From assembly GCF_030697065.1 (NCBI RefSeq), contig NZ_JAUYQU010000216.1, positions 1 to 46,305 of the forward strand: 46,305 nt of DNA, in the 5' to 3' direction. A model generated the notes under the pieces. The model did no database searches. It had not been told where the DNA came from and worked only from the letters and a program-made list of their open reading frames with translations. This document shows positions 8,205-17,054 of this stretch, one piece after another. Position numbers and translations under genes: made by a program. This DNA comes from Bradyrhizobium sp. Lineage in GTDB: Bacteria > Pseudomonadota > Alphaproteobacteria > Rhizobiales > Xanthobacteraceae. Every line of letters starts with the position of its first letter. The first letter of the stretch is position 1.

Positions 8205-9008
8205 ATGCCGACCCCCGTTCCGGCTACCGCCTCCCCCGACGATCCGGCGCTGCTCAGGATCGACGGCGCGATCGCCACCATCACGCTCAACCGGCCCGCC
8301 GCCTTCAACTCGATCGACCTTTCGATCGCCAAAAAGCTCGAACAGCTCGGCGCCGAGGTCGAGGCCAATGACGAAATCCGGGTGCTGGTGATCGAGGGCG
8401 AAGGCCGCGCCTTCAGCGCCGGAGGGGATTTGCAGACCATCGGAGCCGCCGCTGAGGCGGATACCATCGCACCCGTGGTCGGCGAACTGCTCAAGCACTA
8501 TCATGCCTTCATCGAGACCCTCAGGCGGATGCCCAGGATCGTGCTGTCGAGCGTCCACGGCTCCGCCGCCGGCGCCGGCATGGGGCTGGCCTTCGTCGCC
8601 GATCTCTGCATCGCCGCCGACACCGCCCGCTTTACGCCGGCCTATGCCAAAATCGGTGTCTCGCCGGACGGCGGCAGCACGGTGGGTATGGTCGGCACGG
8701 TCGGCGTCCGGCGCGCCTTGCAGATTTTTCTCAGCGAGGACAGTTTTTCCGCGCAGCAGGCCCATGAGTGGGGCCTGGTCGCCAAGGTCGTTCCGGTGGC
8801 CGAACTGAAAGCGGAAACGCGAAAGTTCGCCGAGCGGCTGGCACAGAATCCGCCGGCCGCCATCGCGGGCACCAAGTCGCTGGTCTACCAGGCCGCGGTC
8901 ACCCCGACCAAGCAGCAGCTCGACGCCGAGGAAACCAAGATCATCGACGCCATGCACACGGATGATTTTCGCATGGCGGTGAAGAAATTCACGAGCAAGG
9001 GAAAGTAA
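8205..9008 (+). CDS. Enoyl-CoA hydratase/isomerase family protein (PaaG-like)
   Basis: A 267-residue crotonase-fold protein acting on an acyl-CoA thioester. The oxyanion-hole segments are AFSAGGDL and HGSAAGAGMGLA. The two glutamates used by true hydratases (E144 and E164 of rat crotonase) are replaced here: the first falls in AGAGMG, the second at the alanine of TPAYAKIG. Instead there is an aspartate in the block SPDGGS, the place of the catalytic aspartate of PaaG-type isomerases, and AHEWG later in the protein also matches PaaG. An isomerase role is therefore more likely than hydration. GAGGTC precedes the ATG at 8205. The gene is monocistronic by position. Confidence 0.88.
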   Translation: MPTPVPATASPDDPALLRIDGAIATITLNRPAAFNSIDLSIAKKLEQLGAEVEANDEIRVLVIEGEGRAFSAGGDLQTIGAAAEADTIAPVVGELLKHYHAFIETLRRMPRIVLSSVHGSAAGAGMGLAFVADLCIAADTARFTPAYAKIGVSPDGGSTVGMVGTVGVRRALQIFLSEDSFSAQQAHEWGLVAKVVPVAELKAETRKFAERLAQNPPAAIAGTKSLVYQAAVTPTKQQLDAEETKIIDAMHTDDFRMAVKKFTSKGK

Positions 9009-9035
9009 AGGCAGAGCCGGCTCATAGACAGCTGT

Positions 9036-9165
9036 CATCATCCGAAGGCGGATGATCCAGTACGCCGCGGCGTCTCGGCCCAATCGCGTAGCTGCGCGTT
9101 CCAACCTCATCCTGAGGAGCCGCGCGCGCTTTGCGCGGCGTCGGGAGCGGGGTGGTACGAGAAGC
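9036..9165. repeat. Dispersed palindromic repeats between convergent genes
   Basis: The 171-bp gap between two convergent genes holds a hairpin ATCATCCG-AAGG-CGGATGAT followed by CCAGTACGCCG, then the block CCTCATCCTGAGGAGCCGCG. The first resembles the repeat at 28056-28160; the second resembles the one at 19655-19745. These look like two families of short intergenic repeats. No coding is seen. Confidence 0.6.
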
Positions 9166-9179
9166 GACGAGGACCGCCG

Positions 9180-10886
9180 TCAGCCCTTCCCCTGGCCGCG
9201 CATGAAATCGAAATCACAGCCTTCGTCGGCCTGAAGGATGGTTTCGTTGAACAGATGCGCATAGCCGCGCCTGGCCCAATCCGGCGTTGTCGCGGGCGCC
9301 AGCGTCGCCTGCCGCCTGGCAAGCTCGGCCGCATCGACCAGCAGATCGATGCTGCGCTTTGCGACGTCGAGCCGGATCATGTCGCCGTTCCGCACTAGCG
9401 CCAGCGGGCCTCCGACCGCGGATTCCGGCGTGATGTGCAGCACGATGGTGCCGAACGCGGTGCCGCTCATGCGCGCATCCGAAATCCGCACCATGTCCTT
9501 GACGCCGCCGCGCGCGAGCTTCTTCGGGATCGGCAGATAGCCCGCCTCCGGCATGCCCGGCGCGCCCTTGGGGCCGGCATTGCGCAGCACCAGCACGTCG
9601 TCGGCGTTGACGTCGAGATCGGGATCGTCGACCCGCAGCGTCATGTCCTCGACGGATTCGAACACCACGGCGCGGCCGGTGTGCTGCAGCAGCTTCGGAC
9701 TCGCCGCCGAATGTTTTATGACCGCGCCGCGCGGCGCCAGATTGCCGTGCAGCACCGCCATCGCGCCTTCCGGCTTGATCGGACTGTTTCGCGCGCGGAT
9801 CACGTCCTGGCCCGGCACTTCCTCGGCGGCGGCGACCACATCGCGCAGGGTCGCGCCGGTGATCGTTTTGGCATCGAGGTCGATCAGGTCGCCGAGTTGC
9901 GCCATCAGTTTCGGCAGCCCGCCGGCATGATGAAAATGCTCCATGTAATGATCGCCCGACGGTTTCAGGTCGATCAGCACCGGCACCTCGCGGCCGAGCT
10001 CGTCAAAGCCTTCCAGATCGATGCGGTGCTCGGTGCGGTTGGCGATCGCGGTGAGATGGATCAGGCCGTTGGTCGAACCGCCGATCGCCTGCAGCACCAC
10101 CTGCGCGTTGCGGAACGAGGCCCTGGTCAGGAACTCGCTGGGCTTCGGTCCCTTGGCCTTCGCCATCCCGGCGGCGACCTTGCCGCTGGCTTCGGCGGAA
10201 CGAAAGCGCTCGGCATGCGGCGCCGGAATCGTCGCGCTCATCGGCAGCGACAGGCCCAAAGCCTCGGTGATGCAGGCCATGGTGGAGGCGGTGCCCATTA
10301 CCATGCAGGTGCCGACCGACGGCGCGAGCCGGCCGTTGACCGCCTCGATCTCGACATCGTCGATTTCTCCGGCGCGGTATTTTCCCCACAGCCGCCGGCA
10401 ATCGGTGCAGGCGCCCAGCACCTCGCCCTTGTGATGCCCGACCACCATCGGCCCGACCGGAATGACGACGGTGGGCAGATCGGCGCTGAGGGCTGCCATG
10501 ATCTGCGCCGGCAGCGTCTTGTCGCAGCCGCCGATCACGACGACGGAGTCCATCGGCTGGGCGCGGATCATCTCCTCGGTATCCATCGCCATCAGGTTGC
10601 GCAGATACATCGAGGTCGGATGCGCGAAACTCTCGGCGATCGAGATGGTCGGGAACACCATCGGCATCGCGCCCGCCAGCATCACGCCGCGCTTCACCGC
10701 TTCGATGATCTGGGGCACGTTGCCGTGACAGGGATTGTAGTCGCTGTGGGTGTTGGTAATGCCGACAATGGGACGGTTCAGCGCGTCGTCGGAATAGCCC
10801 ATCGCCTTGATGAAGGCCTTGCGCAGAAACAGCGAAAAGCCGGCATCGCCGTAACTGGTCAAACCCTTGCGAAGCCCGTCGGCCAT
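9180..10886 (-). CDS. IlvD/Edd family dehydratase (probable sugar-acid dehydratase)
   Basis: A 568-residue iron-sulfur dehydratase of the IlvD/Edd superfamily, which removes water from a 2,3-dihydroxy acid to give a 2-keto-3-deoxy acid. Three cluster cysteines are visible: C53 (YNPCHGN), C121 (GGCDKT) and C194 (GTCMVMG). The C-terminal ISDARMSGTAFG carries the catalytic serine. A CTDC pair at C160/C163 is an extra feature. The ATG at 10886 has AAGGA upstream. The gene follows the uronate-dehydrogenase-like gene by 77 bp on the same strand. The neighbours (SDR, lactonase, FAH enzyme, ALDH) favour an aldonate/pentonate dehydratase over dihydroxy-acid dehydratase for branched-chain amino acids. 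This is inferred from context. Confidence 0.9.
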   Translation of the reverse strand: MADGLRKGLTSYGDAGFSLFLRKAFIKAMGYSDDALNRPIVGITNTHSDYNPCHGNVPQIIEAVKRGVMLAGAMPMVFPTISIAESFAHPTSMYLRNLMAMDTEEMIRAQPMDSVVVIGGCDKTLPAQIMAALSADLPTVVIPVGPMVVGHHKGEVLGACTDCRRLWGKYRAGEIDDVEIEAVNGRLAPSVGTCMVMGTASTMACITEALGLSLPMSATIPAPHAERFRSAEASGKVAAGMAKAKGPKPSEFLTRASFRNAQVVLQAIGGSTNGLIHLTAIANRTEHRIDLEGFDELGREVPVLIDLKPSGDHYMEHFHHAGGLPKLMAQLGDLIDLDAKTITGATLRDVVAAAEEVPGQDVIRARNSPIKPEGAMAVLHGNLAPRGAVIKHSAASPKLLQHTGRAVVFESVEDMTLRVDDPDLDVNADDVLVLRNAGPKGAPGMPEAGYLPIPKKLARGGVKDMVRISDARMSGTAFGTIVLHITPESAVGGPLALVRNGDMIRLDVAKRSIDLLVDAAELARRQATLAPATTPDWARRGYAHLFNETILQADEGCDFDFMRGQGKG

Positions 10887-10963
10887 CGTGCCTGTTCCTT
10901 GCTGTTCTGTTTCGCCCACTTATGAAGTCCGCGGAATTATTGTCAATGACGGCCCAAGAGCCG

Positions 10964-11782
10964 TCACTTCCAATCGATGATCCGCCCCATATCGCCATCG
11001 AACTCCATGCCGCAGAACGCGCCGCCCTGGTAGAAGTCGCTGACCGGATCGGGCGGCAGTTTCGCCTGCTCCGCCATCGCATGCTCGCGAAAATCCTCGC
11101 CGCGGCCGGTCGGGCGATAGCCGAGGTCGTAGGCGCGGTGATTGTCCCACCAGGCACGTTCGTTGTAGGAGGCGCCGTAGAGGATCTCAAAATGGATGCC
11201 GGGATGGTCGAGGCCGATGCGGCAGAGTTGCACCAGGTCTTCCGGCTTCAGCCAGATCGACAGCCGGCGGTGATCGAGCGGCCTTTCGCCGAAATTGCCG
11301 ATGCGCAGGCAGGTGACGCCGAGCCCGTGCTTGTCGGCATAGAGCGCGCCGACCGCCTCGCCGAACACCTTGCTGACGCCGTAGCGGCTGTCGGGCCGCG
11401 CCGTCACGTCGGTGCCGATGCGGTGATGGCGCGGATAGAAGCCGACTGCGTGGTTCGACGACGCGAACACGACGCGCTTGACGCCCTTCCTGCGCGCCGC
11501 CTCGAACAGATTGTAGCAGCCGATGATGTTGGACTGCAGGATATCGTCCCAGGCTCCTTCGACCGAAAATCCGCCAAAATGCAAAATGCCGTCGACGCCC
11601 TCGCAGATCGCCTCGACCTGCGCGAGGTCGGCCAGATCCGCCGCCCTGAATTTCTCGCCTGCACCGAGATCGGCGGGCGCCTTCAGATCGCTGAGCAGCA
11701 GATCCGGATAGACCGGCGGCAATAATTTGCGCAGGCTCGTGCCGATCCCGCCGGCGGCGCCGGTCATCAATATGCGTGGCAT
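10964..11782 (-). CDS. udh: Uronate dehydrogenase-like NAD-dependent SDR
   Basis: A 272-residue extended short-chain dehydrogenase. The Rossmann motif is TGAAGGIG near the N-terminus, and the catalytic pair is in SRYGVSK. The blocks HFGGFSVEGAW, NIIGCYNLFEAAR, FASSNHAVGFYP and WWDN closely match uronate dehydrogenases as I remember them from Agrobacterium, which oxidise galacturonate or glucuronate to aldarolactones. The ATG at 11782 has GAGGGAAGA directly upstream; upstream in-frame codons overlap the divergent lactonase region. It heads a two-gene operon with the dehydratase. The exact sugar is not proven. Confidence 0.88.
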   Translation of the reverse strand: MPRILMTGAAGGIGTSLRKLLPPVYPDLLLSDLKAPADLGAGEKFRAADLADLAQVEAICEGVDGILHFGGFSVEGAWDDILQSNIIGCYNLFEAARRKGVKRVVFASSNHAVGFYPRHHRIGTDVTARPDSRYGVSKVFGEAVGALYADKHGLGVTCLRIGNFGERPLDHRRLSIWLKPEDLVQLCRIGLDHPGIHFEILYGASYNERAWWDNHRAYDLGYRPTGRGEDFREHAMAEQAKLPPDPVSDFYQGGAFCGMEFDGDMGRIIDWK

Positions 11783-11877
11783 TTCTTCCCTCGTTGCTGC
11801 AACCGATTTGCGGTCGTCGACCGACAATGATAGCAAACCAGAACGCGAGGAAACGCAACAAGCAACGAGAACAGCAA

Positions 11878-12843
11878 ATGTCCGAGGCAGCACCCCGCGC
11901 CGGCTGGCAGCCGGCGACCTGTTATCCCGATCCCGCGATTCACGCGCTCGATCCGCGGTTCGAAAAATACTGGTGGAAACTGTCGGCGGTGGAGCGGCTG
12001 ACCACCGGGCTGCGCTGGGCCGAGGGCCCGGTGTGGTTCGGCGACGGGCGCTATCTGTTGTGCAGCGACATTCCCAACCAGCGCATCATCAAGTGGGAGG
12101 AGGAAACCGGCGCGGTCAGCATCTTCCGCAAACCGTCGGGTTTCGCCAACGGCAACACCCGCGACCGCCAGGGCCGGCTGGTCACCTGCGAGCATGGCGG
12201 ACGGCGCGTGGTGCGAACCGAGTATGACGGCGCCATCACCGTGCTGATGGATTCGTTCGACGGCAAGCGGCTCAATTCGCCGAACGATGTCGTGGTCAAA
12301 TCCGACGGATCGATCTGGTTCACCGATCCGGTATTCGGCCTGCTCGGCAATTACGAGGGCTACAAGGCCGAGTCCGAGATCGACATGAACGTCTACCGGA
12401 TCGACGGCGACACCGGCAAGGCCGGCATCGTCGCCGAGGGAATTCTGGGGCCGAACGGGCTGTGCTTCTCGCCGGACGAGAAAATTCTCTACATCATCGA
12501 ATCGCGAGGCGTGCCGACCCGCAAGATCCTGGCGTATGACGTCGCAGCCGGCGGCGACAGGCTTTCCAACAAGCGCGTGTTCGCCGACGCCGGCACCGGT
12601 ACGCCCGACGGCATGCGCGCCGACATCGACGGCAATCTGTGGTGCGGCTGGGGCATGGGCGATCCCGAACTCGACGGCGTCGTGGTGTTCGCGCCCGACG
12701 GCGTCATGATCGGCCGCATCGCGCTGCCCGAACGCTGCGCCAATCTGTGTTTCGGCGGGTTGCAGCGCAACCGCCTGTTCATGGCGGCGAGCCAGTCGAT
12801 CTACGCGCTGTATGTCAACACGCAGGGCGCACCGGGGGGATAG
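11878..12843 (+). CDS. SMP-30/gluconolactonase family lactonase
   Basis: A 321-residue six-bladed beta-propeller hydrolase that opens sugar lactones using one divalent metal. The ligands are visible: Glu in RWAEGPVW, Asn in LGPNGLCFSPDE and Asp in GTPDGMRADIDG. The Asn in NSPNDVVV is the usual substrate residue. There is no signal peptide, so it is probably cytoplasmic. I start at the ATG at 11878 (GAGAACA upstream); in-frame ATGs at 11776 and 11827 would add unconserved basic residues and overlap the divergent SDR or its ribosome site. It would act between the SDR and the dehydratase in a sugar oxidation route. Confidence 0.9.
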   Translation: MSEAAPRAGWQPATCYPDPAIHALDPRFEKYWWKLSAVERLTTGLRWAEGPVWFGDGRYLLCSDIPNQRIIKWEEETGAVSIFRKPSGFANGNTRDRQGRLVTCEHGGRRVVRTEYDGAITVLMDSFDGKRLNSPNDVVVKSDGSIWFTDPVFGLLGNYEGYKAESEIDMNVYRIDGDTGKAGIVAEGILGPNGLCFSPDEKILYIIESRGVPTRKILAYDVAAGGDRLSNKRVFADAGTGTPDGMRADIDGNLWCGWGMGDPELDGVVVFAPDGVMIGRIALPERCANLCFGGLQRNRLFMAASQSIYALYVNTQGAPGG

Positions 12844-12853
12844 GCGCCGAAAT

Positions 12854-12942
12854 CGTAGGGTGGGCAGAGCGAAGCGTGCCCACCATCCTGCATCACCCGT
12901 TGTTGGTGGGCACGGCGCAAGCGCGCCTTTGCCCACCCTACG
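12854..12942. repeat. Palindromic repeat with 12-bp perfect inverted ends
   Basis: CGTAGGGTGGGC at 12854-12865 is the exact inverse of GCCCACCCTACG at 12931-12942. A second nested inverted pair (GTGCCCACCA and TGGTGGGCAC) lies inside. This 89-bp element sits between the convergent lactonase and ALDH genes. The structure is that of a small non-autonomous palindromic element; it may also work as a two-way transcription barrier. Confidence 0.75.
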
Positions 12943-12976
12943 CAAAAACGCCGGGGCGGAATGATCCGCCCCGGCG
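12943..12976 (-). terminator. Rho-independent terminator of the ALDH gene
   Basis: A perfect 12-bp stem (CGCCGGGGCGGA / TCCGCCCCGGCG) with loop ATGA lies 25 bp beyond the ALDH stop. Read on the minus strand, the stem is followed by TTTTTG. It abuts the repeat at 12854-12942. Confidence 0.85.
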
Positions 12977-13001
12977 CTTCAATCTCGCTTGGCGTAAAGA
13001 C

Positions 13002-14432
13002 TTACGCGGCGTTGTAGCCGGCGACTGCCTTGACCTCGAGATACTCTTCCAGGCCGTATTTGCCCCACTCGCGGCCGTTGCCGGACTGCTTGTAGCCGCC
13101 GAACGGCGCGGTGCGGTCGTTGGGCATGCCCTGCAGGTTGACGTTGCCGGCGCGGATGCGGCGGCCGACCCGGCGCGCGCTCTCGACGGTGTCGGCGGAG
13201 ACATAACCGGCGAGACCGTAGGGCGTGTCGTTGGCGATCTTGACGGCTTCTTCCTCGTCCTTGGCGCCGAGAATGGTGAGCACCGGTCCGAAGATTTCCT
13301 CGCGGGCGATCGTCATGTCGTTGGTGACATCGGCGAAGATGGTCGGGCGCACGTAGAAGCCCTTGTTGACGCCTTCCGGCAGGCCGGGGCCGCCGGCAAC
13401 CAGGGTGGCGCCTTCGTCGATGCCCTTCTGGATCAGGGTCTGGATCTTGTCCCACTGGATGCGGGACACGACCGGGCCGATGGTGGTGCCTTCGGCGCGG
13501 GGATCGCCGGCCTTGGTCTTGTCGGCCACACTTTTCGCGATCGCGGCGACTTCCTTCATCTTCGACAGCGGCACGATCATGCGGGACGGCGCGTTGCAGG
13601 ACTGTCCGGAGTTGTTGAACATGTGCATGACGCCGCCGGTGACGGCCTTGGCGAGATCGGCGCCTTCCAGGATGACGTTCGGCGACTTGCCGCCGAGTTC
13701 CTGGCTGACCCGCTTGACGGTCGGTGCAGCGCGCTTGGCGACATCGACGCCGGCGCGGGTCGAGCCGGTGAACGAGATCATGTCGATATCGGGATGCTCG
13801 CTCATGGCGGCGCCGACCTCGGGGCCGAGGCCGTTGATCAGGTTGAAGACGCCCTTCGGCACGCCGGCCTCATGAAGGATTTCCGCGAAGATCAGTGCCG
13901 AGGTCGGGGTGAATTCCGACGGCTTCAGGATCATGGTGCAGCCGGCGGCGAGCGCGGGCGCGACCTTGCAGGCGATCTGGTTGAGCGGCCAGTTCCACGG
14001 CGTGATCATGCCGATGACGCCGACCGGTTCGCGCACCACCATGGCGGAGCCGACCGGCTCCTCGAAATGATAGTTCTTCAGCACTTCCAGCGTGGAGGCG
14101 ATATGGCCGAGGCCGGCGCCGGCCTGCAGTTTTTCCGCCATCGGCAGCGGCGCACCCATCTCGTCGGAGACGGCGGCGCCGATGTCCTTCATGCGGGTCT
14201 TGTAGACCTCCATGACCTTGGTAAGCAGCGCGACGCGCTCTTCGCGGGTGGTCTGCGAATAGGTCTCGAAGGCCCGCCTGGCAGCGGCCACCGCCTTGTC
14301 GACGTCGGCCTTGGACCCCAGCGCAACCTCATACATCGCCTCTTCGGTCGCCGGATTGACGACCGGGGTGGACTTCTTGACGGCGGGATCGACCCAGGCG
14401 CCATCGATGTAGAATTGCATGCGGTTGACCAT
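13002..14432 (-). CDS. NAD(P)-dependent aldehyde dehydrogenase
   Basis: A 476-residue ALDH superfamily enzyme oxidising an aldehyde to the acid. PWNWPL near residue 145 includes the oxyanion Asn147, K170 lies in ILKPSE, the general base is E245 in QELGGKS, and the nucleophile is C279 in NNSGQSC. The ATG at 14432 is preceded by AAGAGG at good spacing; the frame stays open far upstream only because it runs antisense to other coding. It ends in a strong terminator. Next to a dehydratase, a lactonase and a FAH-fold enzyme it could be the 2-oxoglutarate-semialdehyde dehydrogenase of an oxidative sugar pathway, but family sequence alone does not fix the substrate. Confidence 0.92.
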   Translation of the reverse strand: MVNRMQFYIDGAWVDPAVKKSTPVVNPATEEAMYEVALGSKADVDKAVAAARRAFETYSQTTREERVALLTKVMEVYKTRMKDIGAAVSDEMGAPLPMAEKLQAGAGLGHIASTLEVLKNYHFEEPVGSAMVVREPVGVIGMITPWNWPLNQIACKVAPALAAGCTMILKPSEFTPTSALIFAEILHEAGVPKGVFNLINGLGPEVGAAMSEHPDIDMISFTGSTRAGVDVAKRAAPTVKRVSQELGGKSPNVILEGADLAKAVTGGVMHMFNNSGQSCNAPSRMIVPLSKMKEVAAIAKSVADKTKAGDPRAEGTTIGPVVSRIQWDKIQTLIQKGIDEGATLVAGGPGLPEGVNKGFYVRPTIFADVTNDMTIAREEIFGPVLTILGAKDEEEAVKIANDTPYGLAGYVSADTVESARRVGRRIRAGNVNLQGMPNDRTAPFGGYKQSGNGREWGKYGLEEYLEVKAVAGYNAA

Positions 14433-14599
14433 CGGAAACCTCTTTATTTCGAAGCAAAGGGAGGGGAACGGACCGTTCGGCAGGCATCCTTGCACGAAAG
14501 CCGGGGGAATTGAACCGCCATATGCGGGACGCCGCGATGCGGCAGGCGCGGAATATAGGGTGAGGTTCGCGAAGGAAGCAAGGCACGCCGTCCGGCGAA

Positions 14600-16969
14600 C
14601 TACACCGCCATCTTCCTGTGCCGCACCGGGGCGCCCGCCGTCAGGCTTTCCGCCGCGTCGATGATGGCGTTGGCGTCCATGCCGTGGTGGCGGTAAAGGT
14701 CGCCGATGGTGCCGGTTTGGCCGAAATGCTCGACGCCGAGTGCCTCGACGCGGTGGCCGCGCACGCTGCCGAGCCAGCCCAGCGTCGCCGGATGGCCGTC
14801 GATGACAGTGACGATGCCGCAGTCGCGCGGCAGCGGCGCCAGCAATTTCTCGATATGGCTGAGATGCGCCACCCCGCGGCGGTCGCGGCGCAGTTTGCGC
14901 GCCGAGGTCCAGCCCGCGTGCAGCCGGTCGGCCGAAGTGATCGCGAGCAGGCCGACATCCCTGCGGCTCTCGCCGATCAGGCCGATCGCCTCGATCGCTT
15001 CCGGCGCCACCGCGCCGGTATAGGCGACCACCGCCTCGCAGTTCTCGCCGGGCTTGCGCAGCCAATAGGCGCCATCGGTGATGCCGCGTTGCAGCTCCGG
15101 CGTCATGATCCGCTGCGGCTGGTCGACCGTGCGGGTCGACAGCCGCAAATAGACCGAGCCGCCCTCGCCTGCCCCCTCGCGCTGCATGTGCTGGAAACCC
15201 CAGCCCATGATCACGGAGAGTTCATCGACGAAGGCCGGTTCGAACGAGGCGAGGCCATCCTGCGCCATGCCGATCAGCGGCGTGGCGATCGACTGGTGCG
15301 CGCCGCCTTCCGGGGCCAGCGTAACGCCCGACGGCGTCGCCGCCACCATGAAACGCGCGTCCTGGTAACAGGCGTAGTTCAGCGCATCGAGCCCGCGCTG
15401 GATGAAGGGGTCGTACAGGGTGGCAACCGGCAGCAGCCGTTCGCCATTGATGGCATGCGACAGCCCCAGCGCCGACATCAGGATGAACAGGTTCATCTCG
15501 GCAATGCCGAGTTCGATATGCTGGCCCTTGGGCGAAAAGTCCCAGTTGAAGGTCGATGGAATCTTCTCGCTGCGGAACAGATCGGCCTTCTCGGCACGTG
15601 CGAACAGCCCGCGGCGGTTGACCCAGGCGCCGAGATTGGTCGACACCGTGACATCCGGCGACGCGGTGACGATGCGCGCGGCCAGTTCGCTGTCGCCGCG
15701 CGCGAGTTCGTTGAGCACCAGCCCAAATCCCTGCTGCGTGGACATCTGCGGCGACGTCTTGAAGGACAGCCGCTCGGGCACCTCGATCACGGGAGCGCTC
15801 AGCCTGCGGCGACCGTCGCGGTTGAACGGCGCGTCCGCCAGAAAGGCCTCCAGCACCGCCGGATCCTGCGCCAGGCCCTCGAACTTCTCCCACTCATGCC
15901 CGCTGCGGATGTTCTGCGCGGCGCGCCACTTCTCCATCTGGGTTGGCGTCATCAATCCGGCATGGTTGTCCTTGTGGCCCTGGAACGGCAGGCCGACGCC
16001 CTTGATGGTGTAGGCGATGAAGCAGACCGGACGATCATGGTCGATCTGCTCGAACGCCTCGATCATGCTGGCCATGTCGTGTCCGCCGAGATTGGACATC
16101 AGCGCCAGCAGCTCGTCGTCGCTGCGCCGTCCGATCAGTTGCGACACCGCGCCCTGGTCGCCGATCTCGTCGTCGAGATGTTTTCGAAATGCCGCCCCGC
16201 CCTGGAAGCACAGCGCCGCATACATCGCGTTCGGGCAGGCGTCGATCCAGCCTTTCAGGGCCTCGCCGCCGGGCTCGGCGAATGCCGCCTGCATCAGCCG
16301 TCCGTATTTCACGATCACCACGTCCCAGCCGAAATTGCGGAACATGGATTCGAATTTTTCCCACAGCCCCTCGCGCACCACGGCGTCGAGGCTCTGCCGG
16401 TTGTAGTCGACCACCCACCAGGTGTTGCGCAGGCCATGCTTCCAGCCCTCCAGCAGCGCCTCGAAGATATTGCCCTCGTCCATTTCGGCGTCGCCGACCA
16501 GCGCGATCATCCGCCCTTCCCGGCGATCCTTCATCCAGCCATGCGCCTTGACGTAATCCTGCACCAGCGAGGAGAACAGCGTCTGCGCCACGCCGAGCCC
16601 GACCGAACCGGTGGAAAAATCGACGTCGTCGGTGTCCTTGGTCCGCGACGGATAGGATTGCGCGCCATTGAACCCGCGAAAATCTTCCAGCTTCTCGCGG
16701 GTCTGGTGCCCGAACAGATACTGGATGGCGTGGAACACGGGGCTGGCATGCGGTTTCACCGCGACGCGGTCCTCCGGCTTCAGCACCGAGAAATACAGCG
16801 CCGACATGATGTTGGCGAGCGAGGCCGACGAGGCCTGGTGGCCGCCGACCTTCAGCCCGTCGGCATTGGGCCGGATGTGGTTGGCGTGATGGATGGTCCA
16901 CGACGACAGCCACAGCACCTTGCGGGCCAGCGCGGACAGGGTTTCGAGGCGTGCGGGATCGATCGGCAT
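14600..16969 (-). CDS. AceE-like homodimeric 2-oxo acid dehydrogenase E1 / transketolase-family enzyme
   Basis: A 789-residue thiamin-diphosphate enzyme. The N-terminal third looks like the first half of AceE: HIRPNADGLKVGGHQASS, STGSVGLGVAQ, and the ThDP motif GDAEMDEG running to DYNRQSLD (AceE has GDGEMDE ... NLQRLD). ELGIAEMNLF holds the glutamate that activates ThDP. It is about 100 residues shorter than AceE. No E2 or E3 gene is nearby. The divergent Lrp/AsnC gene recalls the Pseudomonas mde locus, where an Lrp-type regulator lies with a methionine gamma-lyase and an AceE-like 2-oxobutyrate dehydrogenase. A role on 2-oxo acids from amino acids is therefore plausible. The ATG at 16969 has GGGAG upstream. 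Confidence 0.88.
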   Translation of the reverse strand: MPIDPARLETLSALARKVLWLSSWTIHHANHIRPNADGLKVGGHQASSASLANIMSALYFSVLKPEDRVAVKPHASPVFHAIQYLFGHQTREKLEDFRGFNGAQSYPSRTKDTDDVDFSTGSVGLGVAQTLFSSLVQDYVKAHGWMKDRREGRMIALVGDAEMDEGNIFEALLEGWKHGLRNTWWVVDYNRQSLDAVVREGLWEKFESMFRNFGWDVVIVKYGRLMQAAFAEPGGEALKGWIDACPNAMYAALCFQGGAAFRKHLDDEIGDQGAVSQLIGRRSDDELLALMSNLGGHDMASMIEAFEQIDHDRPVCFIAYTIKGVGLPFQGHKDNHAGLMTPTQMEKWRAAQNIRSGHEWEKFEGLAQDPAVLEAFLADAPFNRDGRRRLSAPVIEVPERLSFKTSPQMSTQQGFGLVLNELARGDSELAARIVTASPDVTVSTNLGAWVNRRGLFARAEKADLFRSEKIPSTFNWDFSPKGQHIELGIAEMNLFILMSALGLSHAINGERLLPVATLYDPFIQRGLDALNYACYQDARFMVAATPSGVTLAPEGGAHQSIATPLIGMAQDGLASFEPAFVDELSVIMGWGFQHMQREGAGEGGSVYLRLSTRTVDQPQRIMTPELQRGITDGAYWLRKPGENCEAVVAYTGAVAPEAIEAIGLIGESRRDVGLLAITSADRLHAGWTSARKLRRDRRGVAHLSHIEKLLAPLPRDCGIVTVIDGHPATLGWLGSVRGHRVEALGVEHFGQTGTIGDLYRHHGMDANAIIDAAESLTAGAPVRHRKMAV

Positions 16970-17054
16970 GGCAATACTCCCGGCAGGGCGAAATATCCGG
17001 GAATGTTAGCGCTTCAGCCGTCGTCAAAAATCTCAAATTTCCGCGACATACCTG

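Noticed and set aside
9435..10925. 496-codon plus-strand frame opposite the dehydratase
   Set aside because: It mirrors the third-position GC of the dehydratase gene and resembles no protein family; His/Arg-rich shadow.
14433..15065. Upstream extension of the ALDH frame
   Set aside because: The extension lies over the E1 coding end and an intergenic gap; the ribosome site and conserved ALDH sequence begin at 14432.
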